Source of the DNA: Ustulina deusta
Lineage: Eukaryota; Ascomycota; Sordariomycetes; Xylariales; Xylariaceae
Assembly: GCA_023159155.1 (NCBI GenBank)
Contig: JAJNNX010000003.1
Location: 806,001 to 870,000, forward strand
Direction: 5' to 3'
DNA length: 64,000 nt
The translations under genes and the position numbers were made by a program. The notes beneath the pieces were generated by a model. That model did no database searches, was not told where the DNA came from, and saw nothing but the letters and a program-made list of their open reading frames with translations. Every line of letters begins with the position of its first letter. The stretch's first letter is position 1. Shown here one piece after another: positions 10,601 to 22,214 of this stretch.

Positions 10601-12367
10601 TTAATAATTCACTAAGCCCTCGTAAGCAGCCATGCAATTGTACCTCGCGCCCTTCTGACTCCGGCTGTCATCGAAACCGATACATTTCCAGCAGTGTAAA
10701 AGACTATCAGGGTCATATTTAGCCTTGATAGCAGCCAGTGGGGCATAGTTGTCTCCCCAAAAAGCCTTCTGCCAGTCCTTTATCCAGGGATCGGCTTCAT
10801 TAGGGTATGCTGCGCCATCAGGTGCCAGGGCGGTCAAGTCAGCAGATAACTGTTGGATGCTGGTGGCAACGGTACGACGGCCGTCATTGGTTGCATTCCA
10901 GCTATACATCTGGGTGAAGCCCAGATCCCAGTAGCTGTCTCGCCAAGCAGGGTTGATGGAGGTGCTATTGTCAGTGTAATCGTACTGGGTGGGAGTTGTC
11001 AAGAAAATGGTTGGTGCTAGGCCCTTGCTGACTTGATCTACCAAAAAGCTGTGAAGGCTGCTTTTACCGTCTTTAGTCTTGTGGAATCGCTTAGGGAGCA
11101 CCCGGAAGGAGACTAGGGCCCCTTGTCCAATGTCACCGGGAGACACGGCAATATTCTGGACAAAAAAATCATTATAAGTCTTGTACTGCTGGAACACCAT
11201 GGTTCCATTCTGACCCTTCACGAAGTCGACAGCGGGCGCCAGAGATTTTTTGGCGGCGGCTTGGTCCAAATGGGGGCCGATCATGGTCATGCTAGAAGGG
11301 GTCATGATACCACCCCACCTATCGGACGACCATTTCGGTGTGTTGTCAATGAGAATCTTCAAGAAGGCGTCCTGGTTCCCAGGGGTAGGCGGCAAAGTAA
11401 GGACAGCGAAAGTGACAGGGATGGCGGGCTCAGCTTTCATGGTTGCATTGAGTACGACACCGAACGCGCCACCACCAGCCCCTCGGAGGGCCCAGAATAG
11501 GTCCTGGTTCTGTGCCGAATTGCATGTCCGAATCTCCCCATCAGGAGTTACGATGTTGATTTCCAGTATGCGATCAACGCCTAAGCCGTACTGAGGCGAC
11601 AGGACGGAGTGGCCGCCGAACAGCGACCAACCACCCGCTACCGACACCGTTCCAGATGAACCGCTCACAATCGTCACGCCGTGCTTATCGGAGAAGGCTG
11701 TGGCCTCATTGGCATTGATTCCAGATCCTATTGTGACAGCCATGACTGGTTCAGTGTAGACACCTTGGGGCCGAAAAGCGTGGTGGAACTCGAGCCCTTT
11801 CAGGTTGCGGGTCCATAGTGCAAGTGTTTCCCTGCCACTGCTGCGAGACAGGTAGTCGTGCCCAGAGGACTTGATGGACAAAGCTACCTTGTTCTTCTTA
11901 GCAAACCTGAATGCTGCTTGCGCGTCTTGGGGGCCAGTGACTTCGATGTATCTCTGTGCCATGTTGTTGGTGTTGCACTGGCCATTCACAGGTGCAGTAG
12001 GATCATTGAGATCAAGAGCGCATGTTTCAGCAGCGTCTGAAATACAATTATCGCCATAGGCATGGAAATAACCTGGGTATGTGGACGTCCGAGAAGTTGT
12101 GTTGAGCCAAGTGTCCTGAATTTCCATACATTGAGCTTCGTTGACAGTAACGTGCTGACCGTTGAAATTAGAGAAACACGAACGTGGTAGAGGCTCGACA
12201 GGATGCAGGTTTCCCTTGAGTTGGTCAGATAGAGCTGTCCACTGTGCATCTGTGATCGCGCCTGGGACTTCGGCGCCTCTCGTATCGATCACCGCTGCCG
12301 ATACGGCAGAAGACAGAACTAAAAGGGCACATCTAAAAAGAACGACAGAGTCTGGTGGCTGATGCAT
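10601..12367 (-). CDS. Secreted/ER-routed FAD-linked oxidase, berberine-bridge enzyme type
   Basis: Intronless, 588 residues if started at 12367 (MHQPPDSVV), which gives a clean signal peptide ending near AVSA. A longer in-frame ORF to 12460 would bury that signal. FAD-binding PCMH domain with KSSGHDYLSRSSG; His170 is the expected 8-alpha FAD attachment residue. The usual second flavin-linking Cys is not evident: the VSVAGGWSLFGGHSVLSPQYG stretch has none, so single covalent attachment is likely. C-terminal BBE region with YDPDSLLHCWKCIG. Several N-x-S/T sequons fit passage through the ER. Family members in fungal clusters oxidise C-H or C-O bonds or shift double bonds; an enzyme of this type (AspoA) acts in aspochalasin biosynthesis. 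The exact reaction here is unknown. Confidence 0.92.
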   Translation of the reverse strand: MHQPPDSVVLFRCALLVLSSAVSAAVIDTRGAEVPGAITDAQWTALSDQLKGNLHPVEPLPRSCFSNFNGQHVTVNEAQCMEIQDTWLNTTSRTSTYPGYFHAYGDNCISDAAETCALDLNDPTAPVNGQCNTNNMAQRYIEVTGPQDAQAAFRFAKKNKVALSIKSSGHDYLSRSSGRETLALWTRNLKGLEFHHAFRPQGVYTEPVMAVTIGSGINANEATAFSDKHGVTIVSGSSGTVSVAGGWSLFGGHSVLSPQYGLGVDRILEINIVTPDGEIRTCNSAQNQDLFWALRGAGGGAFGVVLNATMKAEPAIPVTFAVLTLPPTPGNQDAFLKILIDNTPKWSSDRWGGIMTPSSMTMIGPHLDQAAAKKSLAPAVDFVKGQNGTMVFQQYKTYNDFFVQNIAVSPGDIGQGALVSFRVLPKRFHKTKDGKSSLHSFLVDQVSKGLAPTIFLTTPTQYDYTDNSTSINPAWRDSYWDLGFTQMYSWNATNDGRRTVATSIQQLSADLTALAPDGAAYPNEADPWIKDWQKAFWGDNYAPLAAIKAKYDPDSLLHCWKCIGFDDSRSQKGARYNCMAAYEGLVNY

Positions 12368-14002
12368 CTTGTCATAGGTAATAATGTCAAATTGTGCCCT
12401 TGAAAAATGGGTGTGAAGAAAGAGACAACGACTAGAACGGAGGAAATAGTCACTTAGCACTGGACGTTGATACTTACTTAAGTATACGCTCCTTGCAAAA
12501 GCAAGTTTGACCCTTAAACTATTTCAGATTAACCTGTCAGAAAAAGCAAGCCAGTCCATTGATGGTGTATTATGCTTTTGTTGTTAGCGGAAGAATGACT
12601 AAGTGAAACGAAGGGTAACTATGCTTAGAAACTTTTTATAGATCAACACGTAGTGGATAGTGGCTCATTATTGGGTCAGCCGGCACCGATGATAGTCATC
12701 AACGAGCTGCAAGGACTCATCCAACAAGGCATAAGGTTCTGTTTTTTCTCACGGTAACTGTCAAGTTTCCTCGGGCAATGGGCTATGACAGATCTTAACC
12801 AGCATATGACTCTGCCGAATAATAGTTAGTCTTGCGATCAAGATAGTCAGCTTTCTCAGCCCTAATCAGCCTCCACTGGCTCCCAACGACCCAAGGTTCA
12901 GCTTGTCGATATAATTAGCACAATATATTTCTGTTTTTAGTACAGCCTGTGATGTGACATATAACAAAGAAAAAAACTCGGAATTTCTTAATACAAATTG
13001 ATGCAGATAGGTAGGGGGGATCTCTGCTAGAGAGATCCAGCTACACGTAGCTGGAGGCTGTCTGGCTTGTGTGGCTTGGTCAGACTAGCCTGGTGGACTC
13101 TTGGATAAGGCATACCTCCTTCCAATCTACATCACGTTTACTGTCATGCCAGGGGGCGTACGCTAGTATAGGAATAGGGCCTACTCGGAAGCGTACATAT
13201 ACGGACAGAAGCCCGGATATTCCCCTTTAGAGTATTGCTGACCTTTTGATTATTGGCACAGCGGCATAATTACGGGCTAGCTCCCGTGACATTTACACTC
13301 ACTATTGCCTCACTACCCCCAATAGTCTGTACTACAAATAAAGATTTTTGTTTTAAAATTATATTTTGCTTATATTATATGGTATTATATTATTTAAGCT
13401 TTATGCTTTGAGTTATATATGAAGAGCTGGTTAAAAATATATTAAGAAATCTATATACGTAAAAAGAAACCCTATATAAATTCATCAAAAAAAGTTTTTA
13501 ATATATTAGCAATGTTTTTAACGTGTAAAAGTATCAGGTAACTTATTTTTCAGTGTGCTACTTTTGTTTTTTACCTCTTTTATTATATTCACTATAGCTC
13601 TTTCTTTACCACTAAATGACACTCGTAACTAGCAACTCGGCTTTACGGAGGTTGTTATACGGACATACTCTCCAGAGCCTTGTCTAAGATATACAGTTGG
13701 AGGTAGCTGTTACCGGCCTGCAATTGCCATTAAGATCGTCGGAGCCCAATTTTTGGGCATAAATAGGGGAGCTGGAGGCCCTAACTGCAAGGGAGGAAAA
13801 TAAATATGGACCCCTATAGACCTAAAAAGAGAATTATTAGTTGGATTGAACCCTTGTTCCAAGCCCTTGAGCACGAGTCTATGTCACAGAGGTAAGACTA
13901 ACGCAATATACATGGAAACGTATTTGAGTCTAAAGATAAGTAACATGTATTTTCGTGATGTCTCTCCCCTTGATATCTTGTTCTTGTCGTGGCGCTGTTA
14001 GC
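12368..14002. other. Gene-free stretch with twin hairpins and an AT-rich relic
   Basis: 1.6 kb between the FAD oxidase start and the P450-1 stop. It holds the oxidase promoter, two abutting palindromes at 13018-13053, and a ~300-bp AT-rich patch (about 13325-13620) unlike its surroundings that could be an old mutated repeat. A short open stretch from an ATG at 13806 (~28 codons) has no recognised homology and is not called. Confidence 0.5.
13018..13053. repeat. Two abutting perfect palindromes
   Basis: GGATCTCT-gctag-AGAGATCC (13018-13038) shares its last base with CAGCTAC-ac-GTAGCTG (13038-13053). Stems are 8 and 7 bp with no mismatch. They could be the core of a small mobile-element relic or a transcript hairpin; nothing else supports either reading. 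Confidence 0.6.
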
Positions 14003-15856
14003 CTACCGTGTCTTCTGGCGAAACATCATATCCACCATGAAATTCGGTGTCTCGGCGAAGTCGTGAGACATGTTAGGAGGCCGGCTACCACTATCAGGCC
14101 ACTGAACATCATAGTGACTGAGAATGTGAATAAGGGCTAGCTTGATCTCAGCACTGGCGAAAAATCTGCCAGGGCAGGCATGAGTGCCGGCACCGAAGTT
14201 GATCGACTTCTCCGATACGTATGTGAAATGAAACTTGCTGGGGTCGTCACGCTTTCTGATATCGAGGAAACGCCATGGGTGGAAGCTGGCAGCGTCTTCA
14301 TAGACTGTTTCGTCGAGGTTCAATTCAAGATTGGGAAATGCCATGTGGACGTTTTGGGGTAGTTGAAACCCGTCCTTGAAGGTGTAAGACTGGACAGCCG
14401 TTCGCTGCACGGTGACTACGTTGATTTTGCTTGTTAGCCTCGTTATTCTAATTACGGCCACTGAGCAAGTATGACTGGTATCAGGGGGGTTACATACTAC
14501 ACCCCAAGGGATGAACTCGCTGGCTCTCTTTCATAAAACTGTCAAGCTTTCCGAGTTCCATCAGTGCGGTCTTTGTCCATGTCCCGCCCTCAAGCCGAGA
14601 ACGGACTCCTTCGACTTCAGTCATAATCTCCTCCGTGGCATCGGGGTGATCTATTAAGTCGTAAAGAATAGAAAGGATAGAGGCAGTCGTCGAGTGAATT
14701 GATGCGACCCCGAGGAAGAGTTCCTCGTCTGCCAAGTCAATAGGCTTTTTGCCTCTCTTTCCAGCAAGGTTCAGAAACCATTGGATACCGTCAGATTGAT
14801 TATCTTCTGCGACAGAAGAAGCCTGACGCTGTCGCAGAATAGGCTCAACAAGTTCGGCCGCTCTCTTCTTATTGGCAAGGACTGCTATCGCACCCGGATC
14901 TCTCCAGCGCGCCAGCCAGCGCCACCGGGGAGTGTACTTTGCTCGTATCTCCTGAGCAGCCTTATGTGTCATCATCGTCGTTGCGATGTTCATGTTGATC
15001 CATTCTTCATTTTGAGCAAGTTCGGTACAGGCTAGGGCTCGTGAGGTGATTTTCGAGATTGCATAAGCAAAGGTCATGTATGGCTGGAAACGCGTCCATT
15101 CTGTACATTTTGCCTCTTTATAAGCCAACTTAGAATAGGAATGAATACTTTTCAAGATCTCACCTTTGCATTCGGGGATTTTTGACGCTAATGCTTGTGT
15201 GCATTCCTCCTCCATGCCCGCCAGTAGGTCACCTTTCCACAGTGAGTCCACATGGAGGAAATGCGGGCAGCTGGGGGCTCCTATTTGGGGAAAATTTACT
15301 CACCCAAGCATTTATTCAAGTCCGTTTTCACTATCAAGGCTGCGGCAGGCGTTTGCTGAGGACCGTGATTATAGTCCAACAAGAAAGCCTGGCAGCACAA
15401 TGGGCGTCAGGATCGCCATAAAAGCTCTTGGCAAGTCGGAAATACTTACCTGGTTGGAGAACAACGGAAAGCTTAGCCTATTTGCAGGTGCGCTCTTGAC
15501 TTCATTTAAATAATTCCATGGCATGATTACCAGAGGGATATTTGGGTCTATCGGGTTTCTAATGGTGAAGGGTATGCCGTGTTTGGTATACTGGCCAAAA
15601 GTTAGAATATACTTCAATATGTCGGCGCTAAGCTTAAACGGCGCATGGTTTTAACCTTCTTATATCCAACATGGAGTAGCGGTTTCGTTTCGCGGATATA
15701 CCGTTCAGGCGAATTGTTGCCATCTTTGAATTGAAGATGAGGTATACCCCGGACCTGCTTCACGCCTCCCGAGGTGTAGAAATGTACCAATACGCCGAAT
15801 AGTATCGCGCTGGAAACTATAACGGTTAGTGAGGGGGATGGTAGAGAGTCTGCCAT
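14003..15856 (-). CDS. Cytochrome P450 monooxygenase 1
   Basis: Haem-thiolate monooxygenase, presumably oxidising the cluster product. Five proposed exons: 15656-15856, 15450-15590, 15304-15388, 14498-15232, 14003-14415; introns of 65, 61, 71 and 82 bp. The joined frame is 524 residues. An N-terminal membrane anchor (about residues 8-28) places it on the ER face. Seen: ESQR (ExxR), which lies in exon 4 just before the last intron, and FGAGTHACPGR with haem-ligand Cys468. The I-helix stretch reads SIHSTTAS, with His where an acid is common. Exon 3 is the least certain border: a nearer acceptor would make a 23-bp intron, so I chose the one at 15233 that restores family spacing. Confidence 0.9.
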
Positions 15857-16695
15857 TATGCGATTTGAGATTGAGTCGTCTTAACAATGGAACAAAAAAA
15901 GGTGAGATTGCGATGCATCAACCCGAATGTCTTAAGCCATCTGGGCAGGGATATCATATCTACAGTAGAGTCCCCCTCTCCTCCTAACGGGATTGCTCAT
16001 ATAATGAAATCAGCCAATCAGAATTCATAGACCCAAAGAGGAAATTCTGCGCATTGATTGGCTGATTTCATTCTATGGACAATTCAAGTACATAGTACAT
16101 TGGCATCTTGTCTTACTCTAACAAAAAATGGCGTCGTGTAAGTAGCGCCGAGCTCGATAGGTACCTTGTCAAGTCAGACCGAGCTACAGTAAGGTCGGCG
16201 CGGGATTCCGAGCGGATCCAGCCCCCTCCGAATATTGACGCCGAATTGGCTAGATACACTAGATGAAGAGGTAGATTGATCGTATTAACTGAAATCATGT
16301 GAGCCGATTTGCCCAAGAATAGGAAGACTCATTCTCTGGTCATTGGATTGAGCCAACCTGTCAGCTGGTAGAGTAATTCGGTGCAGCTGGGACCACCGAT
16401 TATATTGATATCAGGTAAGCGAGCACCAAGGTGCCTACGGTGGTGTGTTCAGAGGATAATAGTGGTCATGGCTAAGAAATGCTGTTCGCGGCTTGGTACT
16501 CGTAGCGCGTCCGCTAGCTGATTAGAACTAAGTCGCCAATACTTGCTAGAGTAATTATACGGCTCGGAGACGAAATCAACGCAGTTATCATAGAGATGGA
16601 GTAAAATCCAGTCTGTAAGCGCGCAAATTCAAGTCATGGCCTCGCCAATAAACAAAGCTACATTATTCACTCCATTTCCCGCACATCGCGGCATG
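15857..16695. promoter_or_regulatory. P450-1 promoter region with an inverted CCAAT repeat
   Basis: 839 bp between the P450-1 start and the P450-2 stop. It includes the inverted repeat annotated separately and short T/A-rich tracts near the P450-1 start. No gene seen. Confidence 0.5.
16003..16072. promoter_or_regulatory. 18-bp inverted repeat containing CCAAT boxes
   Basis: AATGAAATCAGCCAATCA at 16003-16020 recurs exactly in reverse complement at 16055-16072, with 34 bp between. Each arm carries CCAAT, the core of the fungal HAP/CBC site, and the pair lies ~150-215 bp upstream of the P450-1 start. A paired regulatory site or an extrudable hairpin are both possible. Confidence 0.7.
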
Positions 16696-18503
16696 TTAAG
16701 CCTTCCGCGATCTGATCTGAACCTTTGCCTTCATGTCCGGATAGAAAGATCCATTTGGCATGCTCCTTCTCTTTGGTTTGCTCTGCCCTGGGCGTAGTTG
16801 TATGTCGTAATTCAGCAAAAGGTGTGTCAAGATAATCTTGAGGGTGTTATCAGCGAAGATTCGACCGGGGCAAGCTTGAGCACCGTCTCCCCAACCAGGC
16901 GAGTCCGAACCGACATTCGCAAACTTGAACCGCATTTCATTTCCTTCCTTCTGGCGTGCCCGATAATGACGAAGGCCATCGAATTTCTGAGGCTCATCCC
17001 AAAGCGCCGGAGAGAAGTTAATGTGGTGAGCGTCCACGCAAATGTTGGTGCCCGCAGGGAGTTCAGGCCCAATGCTCAGCTTAACAGGTTGCTGAAGCTT
17101 TCGGTATAGCGTCACTATGACCGCTTATAAGTCAAACGAACAGGAGAACAATAGAGGAGTAGAGTATCCTTACGGTAGCTAAATGGGTTGACGCGCGCAG
17201 ATTCGCGCATAACGCTATCCATCTTCTTAAGTTCATTCAGATGTGTTAGTGGAAGCTTGCCATCGGGTGCGACTTCTTTGATCTCCTTCCTGAGGATATC
17301 AGCTAGAGCTGGATCTGTGGCGAGCTCAACCACCATATAGAACAACGTGCCAGCAGAAGATGGCGTAGATTCGAATGACGCATTGATGTAGTCATCCATG
17401 AGACGCTGCTTCACATCCTTGACCGTGGCAGGGTAGCGCCGCAGTAGCCAGCGAGTTAGAGAGACTTTGCCCTGTTCGCCCGGGCCGGCAAGAGACTTCT
17501 TATCTTCGTTTGCATCGTACTCTTGCATGTCTCGCTTCAGGACCGGGTCAAGCATACGGATGAGCTTGTGGCGCATCCATATAGCAGGCGCAAATACCAG
17601 GGGCTTGATAAAGGGACGGAGCATGATAGGCGTGAAGCTGATAATGATGGTAGGAATGGCGACAGCTAGAGGAAGTCTAGCAACAGTTGTCATCCACGAC
17701 TTGTTGGTGCCTAGATTCCGTCCCACGAATGCGCTGGCATTGGTGGCAACAACAATATCCTCAATCGAAGTATAGAGCATGACCTCTTTCCAGTCGGCAC
17801 TCTGGCCGAGCACCTGCTCACTGGCAGCGGCACAGTCTTGTTGTCGGTTTTGCACAAGGGCGGGGATGGAGCGAGAAAGGTCGACAAATACTGCTCTGCA
17901 AGTAGGAGTGATGTTAGTTTCGAGGTTTGCGCGTGTGGGAAGCAGGCACCCTACTTTGTGAGCTCAGAGCTGTGTCGCGGAATTCCGGACCAAGGCTCAT
18001 GGAAGGCTTCTCGCATGAAGGCCTGTGCCGACGCCTTAGCTTCCGGAAGCCGTTTGACCTCATCAAAATATTTCGATGGAAAAACGACATATTCGGTTCC
18101 GAAGGCGCGAATGAGGCATGGCTCCTTAGGGTACTATGTTAGGGGTGATATTAGTACTAGCTGATCTAATTCTCAACGGTCAACCTACTTTCTCTGCGGC
18201 ATCCTCCATCATTTGGAGAAAGTCCATCTTTCTGCCATTGGATTTGCCTAGAAGCGGTATCCCCAGACTCTGGAGGGATTTGCGCCTGAGGCACCACGAG
18301 AGGATCCACAGCGGGAGCACAATAATCAACAACACCGCGATGGTTGCGGCGGTTGGCGGTAGCTCACGCCATATTTGGGCTGCGAGCAGACGGATTAATT
18401 GCCATCGGCTTAATCGAAGACCAGCAAAAGTCTGCGTAATGACCATATAACTCTCTTGGATACGAAGGATCTCCTCCTTAACCGTCTCAATAATCTCAGA
18501 CAT
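16696..18503 (-). CDS. Cytochrome P450 monooxygenase 2
   Basis: Second haem monooxygenase of the cluster. Four proposed exons: 18189-18503, 17955-18133, 17174-17895, 16696-17114; introns of 55, 59 and 59 bp. The joined frame is 544 residues. The N-terminus is unusually long before the membrane segment (TAATIAVLLIIVLPLWIL, about residues 52-69). Seen: ESAR (ExxR) and WGDGAQACPGR with haem-ligand Cys487. The I-helix region reads ASFESTPSSAGTLF. The reading frame is intact. It is transcribed in the same direction as P450-1, with its start divergent from the small lipocalin-like gene. Confidence 0.9.
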
Positions 18504-18804
18504 TGTAGCTAAAAGTGCAGGCTGTCTCTATCAGGAGATAGGTAGCGCATCAAGCAAAAAATTAACAGAAGAAAAACCTGCTATTTGAGACAGAAAACAG
18601 CAAGAAAGTCAGTTAACCTCCCTTCGCTTACCGCGCTGTTACATTTTAGCTCGGCGTGAGACCGGATACTCCGAACACAAGCCCACAGTTCCAGAACCGG
18701 CTCTCATCTGGCACCGACTTTGAGGCTGATTATTATAAATGCCACATCCCCATTCATCGTCTCCTCCAGTAACACAGGCAGAACCATTTTCAAGCTCAAC
18801 AACA
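18504..18804. promoter_or_regulatory. Divergent P450-2 / lipocalin-like gene promoter
   Basis: 301 bp shared by two divergent genes. It contains CGG-N5-CCG (18663-18673), an inverted-triplet site of the Zn2Cys6 type. Confidence 0.4.
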
Positions 18805-19424
18805 ATGGCGGCGCCAAGCGAGATCGACATTTTAGACGTGACTGGGCGATGGAGCCTCAATCAGGGTCTTTCAGACTCACTGGAGCCCTGTTTCGCTCTG
18901 GTGAGTTCACCTATCTTGATGCCGACAACGTAGACTACTGACTCCACCGGCACCATTAGCAAGGCATTCCATGGATCGTCCGTAAGGTGATCAATTTCGC
19001 CACGCTCGAGCTACAGTATATAAAAGATCCCCCAAGCGATGCAATAGCAGCACCGAGCTTTGCCTTTAAGCAGACTGTTCGGCCTGGTGGCTTCGATACG
19101 ACCAACAAATACGTCATTGACGGCGAGAAGCGAACAGACACCGTACCGATCTTCGGTGAAATTACCATGCACGCCAAATATGTCGACCGCGATGAAGTCA
19201 CACCAGAACAAACTTTGGGAACGGGAATTCAGGGTGATACTACAAAGGAAGTGGCAATACTAGAGGTTGTTGAGAGTGAAAATATGGGTTGGAGGGCCGA
19301 GACATTATGGGTTTTTGAGATGGTCAACGGAGAACATCGATTCTGCAAGTACAACATCATCACTAAAGAAGCGCAGCGTGCAACAGCGAAGATGGTCTAT
19401 GACTACATTGGGTTACCTAATTAA
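18805..19424 (+). CDS. Small lipocalin-like (calycin-fold) fungal protein
   Basis: Two exons, 18805-18900 and 18960-19424, with a 59-bp intron; 186 residues. I start at the ATG at 18805 in good context (MAAPSEIDILDVTGRW); an in-frame ATG at 18739 would add 22 Ser/Pro-rich residues. The layout (TGRWSLNQGLSDSLEP.. then QGIPWIVRK.., several beta-strand-like segments, a late GWRAETLWVFEMVNGEHRF) matches a widespread uncharacterised fungal family with a lipocalin-like barrel. Such proteins bind small hydrophobic ligands, and some near biosynthetic genes are proposed cyclases or carriers. No catalytic residues can be assigned. The gene lies between P450-2 and the dead BVMO gene. Confidence 0.7.
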
Positions 19425-20118
19425 GAGAGACCATATCTTGGTTTTAGGGCTGAAAATAAAATTGCCGTTGAGTAGACTATTACTTCGTACCTATAAAATC
19501 TAACCTCCTGAGAGTGTACCTAGAGCTAACGAATGAATCTACTGGGCGAAACATATTGGACCCTTGCGCTCAAGGCTCGTGGACCTCCGATCACTCGTGC
19601 AGTGCACTTCGGCTTCCACGGTGCTGAATGTAGTGTAAGACGGAGTGGAATACTAACGTATATACAGTAAGCCGGACTCGGTCTTTCCACTTTTACTAAA
19701 TAGGTTAGGTAATAAGGGGGTAGTTTTGATGTTCGGTATCACCGAATGGGAGGCGATGCCGAATAATATCGCACGCTTTAGATGCATACCTTGCCATTCG
19801 ATGCTATATCCAGCCCTATTGCTTACTTTGTAATTGAGCTCAGCACGTATTCTGAATTGTTGTACAAGGGCTTGTACTCAAGGACTTGGAATCAGAGGTT
19901 CTATTCAACGGATAATTCTCTTGGTCTATAGGCTTCATACTTTTCAGTCAAAGCTTCTGGCCTTCTATTTATGCCCGAGCCTTGGGCTCCGACTATCGCA
20001 GACTAATAGCCAAGATTCCCAATTGTATGTCTCAGACACGGCTCGGAGAGTCCTGTCGGTATGACAATTGTCCGACCGTTTTACATCCGATAGGTTACTA
20101 TATTTTCCGAGCTGTAAC
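19425..20118. other. Intergenic region upstream of the BVMO pseudogene
   Basis: 694 bp, no gene. It contains a perfect palindrome TTCGGTATCACCGAA (19732-19746), which includes CGG-N5-CCG, the spacing also seen ahead of P450-2. Confidence 0.45.
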
Positions 20119-22214
20119 ATGGCGGCTACTACTACGCCTTCCGCCCCAGTCAATAGTACCATTGTCCAGGAGGCCCCTATTAAACCAGCCGTCCACCCTT
20201 TGAAACAATTTGCTATCGATATCGAGGCAGTCACCACGAGATACCAGGCTGAGCGACAGAACCGTTTACGCCAGGATGGCGTTTCCCAATTCAAACAAGC
20301 TATCGCGTCATTTTCACGGTTCAAAGACGACCCCAACGCCCTACCACTAGATCGCGAGCCCATTACTTCTGAGATCAAGGTACTCATCGTGGGTGCCGGT
20401 ATTGGCGGGATAGTTGCGGCTGTCAAGCTCATTAACCAAGGGGCCAATGATCTTCTCATCGTAGATAAAGCTTCCCGCTTCGGTGGCACGTGGGCTTGGA
20501 ATCAGTTTCCAGGTAGGGTTAACCCTTGATGTATACCGAGAATCGCTACTAACACATGACATAGGAGCTGCCTGTGATGTAGAATCCTCTTTGTATCTGC
20601 CTTTTCTAGAGGAGACAGGATATCTACCGAAACGACGGTTTTCGTACAGCCCAGAGATACTAGAGCATTTCGACAGAATCGCAGCGAAATGGAGTCTTAG
20701 TTCAAAGTCGCAGTTGCAAACCGAAATCACCTCGATGATCTGGGATGAGTCACTTCTGCGCTGGCACACCAAGACTGCTCAGGGAGATCACTTCACTTCA
20801 CAGTTCATCGTTACAGCAACAGGTACTCTTCATGAGCCCAAACTTCCCGGAATTACGGGGATCCAGGACTTCCAGGGTGATCAATTTCATAGCGGGCGAT
20901 AGGACTACAATATAACCGGCGGGGATACAACCGGGTACCTGAATAAGCTGGCGGATAAGACGGTGGCTCTTGTAGGCACTGGCGCTTCCGCCATACAGAT
21001 CCTTCCAGCTTTGGCACAGAGTTCGAAAAAGGTGCTCGTATTTTAGCGCACACCCTCATCAGTCACCGTACGTGAAAATTGGGACACAAAGCCTAATATG
21101 GCTGCTTCTTTGAAGCCAGGCTGGCAAGTAACCGGTTTGGAGAACCTAGCGAGAATTATGGAGGGTGATATATTGGACGTAGAGTGCACGGCGACGGAGG
21201 GTTTGCATGCCCTGACCCACCAAGAGATTCTGCGAGAGGGAAAGGCAGCAGGCGTGGAGGTCACAGACGAAGACTTACCCCAACTCCTTCAACTTGCAGA
21301 TCTTCGCCTAATGCAATCCATACGAGATGAAGTCGACCAGAAGGTGCATGATAAGGCGACAGCAGAAAAGCTTAAGCCCTGGTACCCCTTTCTGTGCAAG
21401 CGGCCGGCTTTTCACAACGACTACATAGCAACCTTTAACAAGCCGAACGTGGAACTAGTAGATACTAAAGGGCAGGGCGTGTCACATCTGACTAAGGATG
21501 CTATCGTTGCTAACGGTAAAGAGTATCCAGCTGATCTAGTCATCTACTCCACGGGCTTCGACTTTATTTTCGCCCACGATTTTGAACGCCGGACGGGCAT
21601 CCGTATAGTTGGCAACAGAAACTAGACGATTGACGAGGCCTGGGCCGAAAATGGTCCTTCAACGCTATACGGCATCCACGTTCGTGACTTTCCGAACATG
21701 TTCATCGTCGGCGCAACGCAGTTAGTCCCCTGGAGTCTTCTATTCCCCCTTTTGGCATGTCTCAGAGCCCTAAATTGCCTTAACGGGCATTTTCTGCTCC
21801 TCCTCCTGCTACTCCTGCATGTTCCCGAAATCCTGAGGAATTCTTACCACAAGTGGACATTATTGACTTCAGCGTGATAAGAGGGCGGGAGTTGGAGTCA
21901 CCTGGCTCCATACTTGTTACGTTGCGGGAGAGCATATCGCATCGGTTATTGGCAATCTTCTTCAGAAAAATGCATTTGAAGTAATTGAGCCAAGTTTGGC
22001 AGCCTCTGAAGAATGGGGCAAGCAGATGGAAGAGGGTGCTGACATGAGACTGATGTTCCACTCATCATGCCCGCCAGGCTACTTCAACAAAGAAGGAAAG
22101 CCTGAAGAGGTTTCGCCGCGCTGTGGCCCCTATCCTAAGGGAGTATCAGCCTGGGCCAAGGCTCTGAAAGATTGGCGGGAAGAGGGTGCCATGAAAGGGC
22201 TGGAGACGCGTTAG
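20119..22214 (+). pseudogene. Baeyer-Villiger (FAD/NADPH) monooxygenase, inactivated
   Basis: Relic of a class B flavin monooxygenase of the type that inserts oxygen next to a ketone. Start ATG 20119; first intron 20513-20564. Still readable: FAD site VGAGIGG, RFGGTWAWNQFPG, the CDVESSLYLPFLEE core, a second nucleotide site VGTGASA, and a C-terminal WGKQMEEGAD..CPPGYFN..EGKP segment ending at 22214. In-frame TAG codons interrupt it at 20900-20902, 21044-21046 and 21623-21625, each explicable by one C/G to T/A transition, and the stretch about 21740-21930 no longer aligns with the family. In cytochalasin E clusters a BVMO (CcsB) adds ester/carbonate oxygens to the macrocycle; its loss here would block such a step. 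Confidence 0.88.

Noticed and set aside
13806..13895. Short ORF from ATG 13806 (MDPYRPKKRIISWIE...)
   Set aside because: About 28 codons, no recognisable domain, ends directly at a stop; too little to call a gene.
15281..15303. 23-bp intron between P450-1 exons 3 and 4 using the nearest TAG
   Set aside because: Too short for a fungal spliceosomal intron; the acceptor at 15233 gives 71 bp and normal family spacing.
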